This document shows positions 1 to 4,556 of a DNA stretch of 14,312 nt, one piece after another. This stretch comes from SIG588 sp045599305. Its GTDB lineage: Bacteria > Bacillota > Clostridia > Oscillospirales > Acutalibacteraceae. The notes below the pieces were generated by a model, which saw nothing but the letters and a program-made list of their open reading frames with translations, was not told the origin of the DNA and did not search any database. Location of the stretch: positions 1 through 14,312 of the forward strand of contig JAZRVU010000071.1 in NCBI GenBank assembly GCA_045599305.1, read 5' to 3'. The translations under genes were made by a program, and so were the position numbers. Every line of letters starts with the position of its first letter. The first letter of the stretch is position 1.

Positions 1-297
1 CTTGATCGTCTTGGTGGGGGTGAAACTGCCGTCCACATAGACGCACAGGTACGCACACCGGCTGGTGCCGGTGGAGGTGACGTCGATCTTCGCACCGGTG
101 CCGTCGATCTTGAAGGCAAAGCCGGAATAGGTCCAGAACAGGTAGAGCACCTTGTCTTTCACATAGGTGCGCCCGAAGATGGTGAGGTCTTCGGTGTCGA
201 TGCCGGTGGCAGCCGAGGCGGGCAGAATGCCGCAGGGCAGCACGGCGGCCAGCATGGAAAAAGACAGAACGAGTGAGAGGATCCGCTTGATTTTCAT
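1..297 (-). CDS. Secreted esterase-like protein, N-terminal part (CE2-type N-terminal domain), cut by window edge
   Basis: The reading frame starts with ATG at 297 and runs open to base 1, giving 99 codons; the C-terminal part is outside the window. The start follows a good ribosome binding site (GGAAAGGATG, about 8 bases upstream). Residues 1-29 form a typical signal peptide: positive residues K2, K4 and R5, a hydrophobic core, and an ASA cleavage site near 29. A Cys at 22 is preceded by Pro, so a lipobox is unlikely. The mature start contains a beta-rich stretch (FGRTYVKDKVLYLFWTYSGF, then a Gly-Thr-Gly and a YLCVYVDG segment). This resembles the N-terminal jelly-roll of carbohydrate esterase family 2 and related SGNH deacetylases, which remove acetyl groups from plant polysaccharides. 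The catalytic domain is not visible, so the enzymatic role is inference from the N-terminal pattern. It has its own promoter (358-386) and is divergent from the DUF1836 operon. Confidence 0.6.
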   Translation of the reverse strand, partial: MKIKRILSLVLSFSMLAAVLPCGILPASAATGIDTEDLTIFGRTYVKDKVLYLFWTYSGFAFKIDGTGAKIDVTSTGTSRCAYLCVYVDGSFTPTKTIK

Positions 298-316
298 GGT
301 AGTGACATCCTTTCCG

Positions 317-334
317 CGGCGGGCGTGCCCGCCG
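317..334 (-). promoter_or_regulatory. GC-rich leader hairpin directly upstream of the esterase ribosome binding site
   Basis: GGCGGGC (318-324) and GCCCGCC (327-333) are perfect complements, extended by a C-G pair at 317/334. The stem ends one or two bases before the GGAAAGGATG ribosome binding site of the minus-strand esterase and lies inside its leader, downstream of the predicted promoter. It lacks a following T-run, so it is not a normal terminator. It may affect mRNA stability or access to the binding site; that role is inference. Confidence 0.5.
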
Positions 335-357
335 AAATGTATAGAATACTTATATTT

Positions 358-386
358 ATCATATCATACTTTATTAATTTATGCAA
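358..386 (-). promoter_or_regulatory. Sigma-A-type promoter of the esterase gene
   Basis: Read on the minus strand, TTGCAT (386-381) and TATGAT (363-358) are separated by exactly 17 bases. A TGA precedes the -10 box, giving an extended -10 (TGn). A second TATGAT-like copy overlaps just upstream (368-363), but its spacing to this -35 is too short. The predicted leader is about 55 bases and contains the GC-rich hairpin at 317-334. Confidence 0.6.
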
Positions 387-410
387 GCCTCCGTATCCGG
401 CCGGAAAAAG

Positions 411-470
411 TTTTTTAAAAATTTTTTCGAAAACCTCTTGACGGTCAAGTGACCATGTGATATAATCATG
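411..470 (+). promoter_or_regulatory. Promoter of the DUF1836-NfeD-flotillin operon with UP-like tract and overlapping inverted repeats
   Basis: TTGACG (438-443) and TATAAT (461-466) are 17 bases apart, with TGA before the -10 giving an extended -10. Immediately upstream of the -35, 411-427 is TTTTTTAAAAATTTTTT, followed by TTTTCGAAAA (424-433); this A/T tract sits where an UP element would. Three small dyads overlap the promoter: TTGAC-G-GTCAA (438-448, on the -35), GGTCA-AG-TGACC (443-454, in the spacer) and TGAT-ATA-ATCA (458-468, over the -10). The spacer dyad is in the position used by MerR-type regulators, so autoregulation by the first gene is plausible but not shown. Confidence 0.75.
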
Positions 471-497
471 TAAACTTCACGAGAGGGGGGCGAGCGG

Positions 498-1073
498 ATG
501 GCGGCCAAAATGGCACCGGGTACGGTGATGCCCTGTGAGACTATCACAGGGGGGATGTTTTCGCTGTTCCGTCCCATGATCGCGGCGGCCGACGGCCTGG
601 CGCTGGGGCAGGTGTGTGCCATCACGGGGCTGGAATATTCCACCGTGCAGAACTGGGTGAAGCGCGGCTTTGTGGCGCACCCCGTGCGCAAAAAGTATTA
701 TGAGCGGCAGTTCGCCCGCATCCTGGTCATTTCGGCGCTGCGCGACTGCATGAAGATCGAGCAGATCGTCGAGTTGCTGGCGCTCATCAACGGCAGTGTG
801 ATCGACGAAAGCGACGACATCATCGCCGAAAGCAAGCTCTACGACTATCTGTGCGAGATCGTCCGCCGCATCGACGAGCGGGGGGTGTCGCAGGAGGAGA
901 TGGCCCGTGTCATCGACGAGGTGACCGACGGCTACACCGGCCCCACGCCGGACGCCCGCCGCCGGCTGAAGCTGGCGCTGCTGGTCATGGTCTGCACCTT
1001 TGTGGCCGGGCGGCTCAAACAGGAAAGCGACCTCTATTTCGGTCAGCTCAGGGAAGGGGAGACACACACATGA
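498..1073 (+). CDS. DUF1836 family HTH transcriptional regulator
   Basis: This is a 191-residue cytoplasmic protein of the DUF1836 family (MerR-like winged-HTH proteins of Firmicutes). Residues about 34-60 read as a helix-turn-helix: GLALGQVCAITGL, then a recognition-helix segment STVQNWVKRGFV. A wing-like VRKKYYERQFARI stretch follows, then a helical segment ending in ALINGSVIDESDDII. These are hallmarks of the family. The C-terminal half (about 110-185) is helical and may be for dimerisation or ligand sensing. The ATG at 498 follows a purine-rich ribosome binding site (AGAGGGGGG, 482-490) at about 7 bases. Its stop overlaps the start of the next gene (ATGA, 1070-1073), so it is co-translated with the NfeD-like protein. 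DNA targets are unknown; the inverted repeats at its own promoter are the obvious candidates. Family assignment is from remembered motifs, not from a search. Confidence 0.82.
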   Translation: MAAKMAPGTVMPCETITGGMFSLFRPMIAAADGLALGQVCAITGLEYSTVQNWVKRGFVAHPVRKKYYERQFARILVISALRDCMKIEQIVELLALINGSVIDESDDIIAESKLYDYLCEIVRRIDERGVSQEEMARVIDEVTDGYTGPTPDARRRLKLALLVMVCTFVAGRLKQESDLYFGQLREGETHT

Positions 1074-1786
1074 GTTGGTTTTCGCTGTGGTGGGCAGGGC
1101 TCACCCTGCTGCAGCAGTGCTTTGCGGCGGCGGCGATCCCCGCCACCGTGATCCTGATCATCCAGACGGTGCTGCTGCTTGTCGGCATCGGCGGCCACGC
1201 GGCCGACCACGGAGAGGTCGATCACGACTTCGACCACGATCACGACTTCGACCATGACCACGATTTCGACCACGATCATGACTTTGACCACGACCATGAT
1301 CTCGACCACGACCACGATCTTGACCACGATCACGACCATGGCCACGGTCACGACGGGGCGCATCACGTGTCGGGGGTGCGGCTGTTCACCCTGCGCGGGG
1401 TGGTGGCGCTGTTCGCGGTGGGTGGCTGGCTGGGCATCGCCATGGTGGACAGCGGCGCGGGCGCGGCGGTCAGCATCGCGGTGGCGGCGGTCGGCGGATT
1501 TCTGGCGCTGCTGGTGGCGGCGCTGGTCATCACCTATTCGCTGCGTCTGCAGGAAAGCGGCAACATCAGCGCCCGCAACGCGGTGGCGCACACAGCCACC
1601 GTCTATATCCCCATCCCGCCTGCCCGCAGCGGCACCGGCAAGGTGACCATGACGCTGCAGGAGCGGTTCGTGGAAATGGATGCCCTCACCGACGAGGCCG
1701 AGCCGCTTCCCACCGACACCCCGGTGCAGGTGGTGGGCGTCACCGATAAAAACGAACTCATCGTGCGTCCGCTGGTGCGCGGGTGA
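1070..1786 (+). CDS. NfeD/YuaF-like membrane protein with a His/Asp hexapeptide repeat loop
   Basis: The protein has 238 residues. The ATG at 1070 overlaps the preceding stop; a longer in-frame reading (from 851) would only read into the regulator gene. Order of parts: hydrophobic helix 1 (about 18-41), a His/Asp-rich loop (43-99, about 20 His), helix 2 (about 108-126), helix 3 (about 132-158), and a soluble C-terminal domain (about 160-238) of beta character with a GTGKV...DTPVQVVGV pattern, fitting the OB-fold of NfeD/YuaF proteins. Three helices plus an OB-fold, directly upstream of a flotillin, is the arrangement of Bacillus YuaF-FloT, where both proteins act in membrane microdomains. The unusual part is the loop: VDHDF, three DHDHDF, two DHDHDL, DHDHDH, then GHGHDG. 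Arginines next to helices 2 and 3 suggest the loop is cytoplasmic. Metal binding (Zn, Ni or Co) is inferred from composition only. Confidence 0.8.
   Translation: MSWFSLWWAGLTLLQQCFAAAAIPATVILIIQTVLLLVGIGGHAADHGEVDHDFDHDHDFDHDHDFDHDHDFDHDHDLDHDHDLDHDHDHGHGHDGAHHVSGVRLFTLRGVVALFAVGGWLGIAMVDSGAGAAVSIAVAAVGGFLALLVAALVITYSLRLQESGNISARNAVAHTATVYIPIPPARSGTGKVTMTLQERFVEMDALTDEAEPLPTDTPVQVVGVTDKNELIVRPLVRG
1220..1357 (+). repeat. Coding tandem repeat of 18-base units (DHDHDF/L hexapeptides)
   Basis: Six full consecutive 18-base units (1232-1339) encode DHDHD plus F, F, F, L, L, H. They are flanked by a partial VDHDF at the start and GHGHDG at the end. GAC/GAT and CAC/CAT alternate irregularly between copies, so the DNA copies differ while the protein pattern is kept. 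This argues for selection on the protein repeat rather than fresh slippage. Confidence 0.9.
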
Positions 1787-1831
1787 CCGCCGCACCGTTA
1801 CCATATGTCATTATTTTAAGGAGGAATCTGT

Positions 1832-3244
1832 ATGCCTGAATCCGCTCTCATTGCCATTGTGGTCATCGTGCTGTTCTTGTTCAGTATGCTGCTCGTGGTG
1901 CTGGCACGTTACCGCCGCTGCCCGTCGGACAAGGTGCTGGTCATCTACGGTAAGGTGGGCACCAACAAAGACGGCACCACCCGTTCCGCCAAGTGTATCC
2001 ACGGCGGCGCGGCGTTCATCTGGCCGGTCATCCAGTCGTATCAGTATCTCGATCTGACCCCCATGTCCATCAACGTCGACCTCACCAACGCGCTGTCGCA
2101 TCAGAACATCCGCGTGGACGTGCCTTCCCGCTTCACGGTGGGCATTTCGGTGGAGCCGGGCGTGATGCAGAACGCGGCCGAGCGTCTGCTGGGTCTGCGG
2201 CTCTCCGAGATCCAGGAACTGGCCAAGGATATCATCTTCGGTCAGCTGCGTCTGGTCATCGCCACCATGGATATCGAGGAGATCAACACCGACCGTGACA
2301 AATTCCTCGAGGCCGTCTCCCACAACGTGGAGACCGAACTGAAAAAGATCGGTCTGCGGCTCATCAACGTGAACGTCACCGATATCACCGACGAGTCCGG
2401 CTATATCGAGGCACTCGGTAAAGAGGCGGCCGCCAAGGCGATCAACGACGCCAAAAAGTCGGTGGCCGAAAAGAACCGCGACGGCTCCATCGGTGAGGCG
2501 GTCGCCCTGAAGGATCAGCGCATCAGCGTGGCCGAGCAGGACGCCAACGCCATCGCCGGCGAAAACGAATCCAAGGCCGCCGTGGCCATGTCCGACGCCG
2601 CCCGCCGCGAAAAAGAGGCCGAGGCACAGCGCCGGGCCATCACCGCCGAAAAGATCGCCGCCGCCAAGGCGGAGGAAGAGGCCTACGCCGCGCAGCAGAA
2701 AGCCGAGCTGGCGCGTGCCGAGCGGGAATTTGCCACCCGGCAGGCGGATATCATCACCGCCGCCCGCGTGGAAAAGGAGCGCAAGGAACTGGAGGCCGAG
2801 GCCGAAGCCGAGCAGCAGCGCCGCCGCGCCAAGGGCGAAGCGGACGCCATCTTCGCCACCATGCAGGCGCAGGCGCGCGGTATGCAGGAGATCCTCGAGC
2901 GGCAGGCCGAGGGCTACAGCAAGGTGGTCGCCGCCGCGGGCGGTGACACCAATGCCGCCATCCAGATGATGCTGGTGGATAAGATCGAAGAGCTCACCCG
3001 CATCCAGGTCGATGCCATCAAGAACCTGCAGATCGACAAGATCACCGTGTGGGATTCCATGGGCGGCGGCGAGGGCGGCTCCACCACCGCCAATTTCCTG
3101 TCGGGGCTGATGAAGTCCATCCCGCCCCTGAGCGACACCATGAAGATGGCCGGTGTCCAGATCCCCGCGTTCCTCGGCAAGCAGATCGACGACGCCGCGG
3201 CCGCCGCGGCCGAAAAGGCTGTGGAGCAGGCGGCACAGGAGTAA
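1832..3244 (+). CDS. Flotillin family protein (SPFH domain)
   Basis: The protein has 470 residues, slightly shorter than Bacillus FloT (about 509). It begins after a strong ribosome binding site (AAGGAGG, 1820-1826). Residues about 5-25 are a single N-terminal hydrophobic segment. Residues about 27-210 form the SPFH/band-7 domain, with RYRRCPSDKVLVIYGK at its start. Residues about 210-370 are a long Ala/Glu/Lys/Arg-rich coiled coil typical of flotillins, with repeated EAEA/AEAE segments. A Gly-rich linker (GGGEGG) and an amphipathic tail follow. Flotillins oligomerise and organise membrane microdomains that gather signalling, secretion and transport proteins. The 45-base gap from the YuaF-like gene and the shared operon support a functional pair. 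A terminator closes the operon 19 bases downstream. FloT-like identity is well supported; its client proteins here are unknown. Confidence 0.93.
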   Translation: MPESALIAIVVIVLFLFSMLLVVLARYRRCPSDKVLVIYGKVGTNKDGTTRSAKCIHGGAAFIWPVIQSYQYLDLTPMSINVDLTNALSHQNIRVDVPSRFTVGISVEPGVMQNAAERLLGLRLSEIQELAKDIIFGQLRLVIATMDIEEINTDRDKFLEAVSHNVETELKKIGLRLINVNVTDITDESGYIEALGKEAAAKAINDAKKSVAEKNRDGSIGEAVALKDQRISVAEQDANAIAGENESKAAVAMSDAARREKEAEAQRRAITAEKIAAAKAEEEAYAAQQKAELARAEREFATRQADIITAARVEKERKELEAEAEAEQQRRRAKGEADAIFATMQAQARGMQEILERQAEGYSKVVAAAGGDTNAAIQMMLVDKIEELTRIQVDAIKNLQIDKITVWDSMGGGEGGSTTANFLSGLMKSIPPLSDTMKMAGVQIPAFLGKQIDDAAAAAAEKAVEQAAQE

Positions 3245-3263
3245 CACATCCCGCAAAATGACG

Positions 3264-3301
3264 AACCGGTGTGCCCCCCATGGGGAGCACACCGGTTTTT
3301 T
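3264..3301 (+). terminator. Intrinsic terminator of the flotillin operon
   Basis: AACCGGTGTGC (3264-3274) pairs perfectly with GCACACCGGTT (3287-3297). The loop itself contains a self-complementary CCCCATGGGG. The stem is followed by a T-run (3296-3301). It lies between convergent genes. On the minus strand no T-run follows, so it may stop the threonine aldolase transcript less well. Confidence 0.88.
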
Positions 3302-3312
3302 ACACAAGTCTG

Positions 3313-4344
3313 TCAGGCAAATACCCGCCCCAGCGCGTCCACATCTTCGGCCGTGGTGGCCCAGGAGGTGCACACCCGCACGACGGTGCGGCCGTCGTCC
3401 GCGCGGCCCCACACGTCAAAGGCGGTGAATTCGCGCAGCCGCGCTACCGCGGCATCGTCCAGCAGCAGGAACTGCTGATTGGTGGGGCTGTCGCTCGCAA
3501 ATTCCACGCCGCGCGCGGTCAGCACCGTTTTGAGCTGCGCCGCCCGGTCGATGGCGTTCTGCCCCAGCCGGCGGTAGAGCCCGTCGGTGAACAGCACCTC
3601 GAACTGCAGACCCAGCAGCCAGCCCTTGGCCAGCAGGGCGCCGTGCTGCTTGCGGTGGGTGAAAAAGCCCGGCTGCGGGCGGCGGAACACCGCCGCTTCG
3701 CCGAACAGCGCACCGCATTTGGTGCCGCCGATGTAAAAGGCGTCGCACAGCGCGCCGAGATCGGCCAGCGTCACGTCGTTCGCCGGCGCCGCCAGCGCAT
3801 AGGCCAGCCGTGCCCCGTCCGCATACAGCGCCATGCCGTATCGGTCACACAGCGCGCGGATGCGGGTCAGTTCGGCGCGGGAGTACAGCCCGCCGTATTC
3901 GGTCGGCTGCGAGAGATAGACCGCGCCGGGTGCCACCATGTGGGGATAGGTCGCGTCGGCGTAAAAGTCGGTGAGCCACCGCTCCAGCGCGTCGATGTCC
4001 ACCTTGCCCTGCTCGCCTGCGGCGACAGGCAGCACCTTGTGGCCGGTCGCCTCCACCGCGCCGGCCTCATGCACCGCGATGTGCCCCGTCTCGGCGCAGA
4101 GTACCCCCTGCCACGGCTGCAGCAGCGCGCTGAGCAGGGTGGCGTTGGTCTGGGTGCCGCCCACCAAAAACCACACGTCCGCCTCGGGATTGCCCACCGC
4201 CTCGCGGATGGCGGCAATGGCGCGGGCGGTGTGTCCGTCCTCGCCGTAGGTGGGGTTGAAGCCGCCGTTTTCGGCCGCCAGCGCCTTTAAAATCTGCGGT
4301 GCCGCACCGCAGGAATAGTCACATGAAAAATCGCATTTACTCAC
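3313..4344 (-). CDS. ltaE: Low-specificity L-threonine aldolase (PLP-dependent)
   Basis: This 343-residue fold-type I PLP enzyme cleaves L-threonine or L-allo-threonine to glycine and acetaldehyde. Family marks: DYSCGAAPQIL near the N-terminus, PTYGEDGHT (about 30-38), the FLVGGTQTNATLL segment, TGHIAVHEAGA, the HPM-like acid-cofactor region ending in YADGARL, and IGGTKCGALFG with K209 as the expected Schiff-base lysine. Length is normal for the family (330-350). I chose the GTG at 4344. An AAGGAG ribosome binding site lies 9 bases upstream (4354-4359). The in-frame ATG at 4366-4368 has no binding site and falls inside the predicted -10 box, so it would not be transcribed fully. The gene is monocistronic, convergent with the flotillin operon and divergent from the GH2 gene. 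The symbol follows family usage; aldolase specificity is inferred. Confidence 0.88.
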   Translation of the reverse strand: MSKCDFSCDYSCGAAPQILKALAAENGGFNPTYGEDGHTARAIAAIREAVGNPEADVWFLVGGTQTNATLLSALLQPWQGVLCAETGHIAVHEAGAVEATGHKVLPVAAGEQGKVDIDALERWLTDFYADATYPHMVAPGAVYLSQPTEYGGLYSRAELTRIRALCDRYGMALYADGARLAYALAAPANDVTLADLGALCDAFYIGGTKCGALFGEAAVFRRPQPGFFTHRKQHGALLAKGWLLGLQFEVLFTDGLYRRLGQNAIDRAAQLKTVLTARGVEFASDSPTNQQFLLLDDAAVARLREFTAFDVWGRADDGRTVVRVCTSWATTAEDVDALGRVFA

Positions 4345-4353
4345 AAAGATCCA

Positions 4354-4359
4354 CTCCTT
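4354..4359 (-). promoter_or_regulatory. Ribosome binding site that decides the GTG start of the threonine aldolase
   Basis: AAGGAG on the minus strand lies 9 bases before GTG (4344-4342). It fits within the short leader expected from the promoter at 4367-4395. Confidence 0.75.
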
Positions 4360-4366
4360 CTCCTGC

Positions 4367-4395
4367 ATTGTAACACAGGGCGCGCCGCTTTTCAA
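4367..4395 (-). promoter_or_regulatory. Sigma-A promoter of the threonine aldolase gene
   Basis: On the minus strand TTGAAA (4395-4390) and TACAAT (4372-4367) are separated by 17 bases, with TGT before the -10 (extended -10). The predicted start of transcription is near 4360, leaving a leader of about 16 bases that contains the AAGGAG site. Confidence 0.75.
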
Positions 4396-4421
4396 TAGCC
4401 ATTTTGCGGGTGTGCAAACAA

Positions 4422-4467
4422 CGGCGGGACAAGGTAGGGATAAGTTTCTCCCTATCTTGCCCCGCCG
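4422..4467. repeat. Long imperfect inverted repeat between two divergent promoters
   Basis: Arms of 19 bases (4422-4440 and 4449-4467) pair with one mismatch and one G-T wobble around an 8-base loop (TAAGTTTC). The arms begin CGGCGGGACAAGG and end CTTGCCCCGCCG. No T-run follows on either strand. It lies between the threonine aldolase promoter and the GH2 promoter, upstream of both, so it is probably not in either main transcript. It may be an operator, a leftover terminator or a small mobile palindrome; the role is unknown. Confidence 0.55.
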
Positions 4468-4483
4468 AAAGCGGGCACCCCTA

Positions 4484-4512
4484 TTGACTTTCCGGGCGAT
4501 GCGGGGTATAAA
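4484..4512 (+). promoter_or_regulatory. Sigma-A promoter of the GH2 gene
   Basis: TTGACT (4484-4489) and TATAAA (4507-4512) are separated by 17 bases. Transcription would begin near 4519, giving a leader of about 38 bases before the ATG at 4557. Confidence 0.75.
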
Positions 4513-4556
4513 ATAAGTAAGCAGAGTCAGTGAAACATGAAAGGAAACCTGTTTAA

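Noticed and set aside
1220..1357. Possible CRISPR or non-coding tandem array
   Set aside because: Units are contiguous 18-base coding repeats without spacers, in frame within a membrane protein gene.
1811..3412. Open frame of about 530 codons antisense to the flotillin gene
   Set aside because: It is biased to Gly, His, Leu and Asp, has no recognisable domain, and crosses the flotillin terminator.
3271..4290. Open frame of about 340 codons antisense to the threonine aldolase
   Set aside because: It begins inside a terminator hairpin; composition is that of a shadow frame.
4366..4368. ATG as start of the threonine aldolase
   Set aside because: It overlaps the predicted -10 box and lacks a ribosome binding site; the GTG at 4344 fits both.
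4422..4467. Riboswitch or attenuator of the GH2 gene
   Set aside because: It lies upstream of the predicted GH2 promoter, so it would not be in the main transcript, and no known aptamer pattern is visible.
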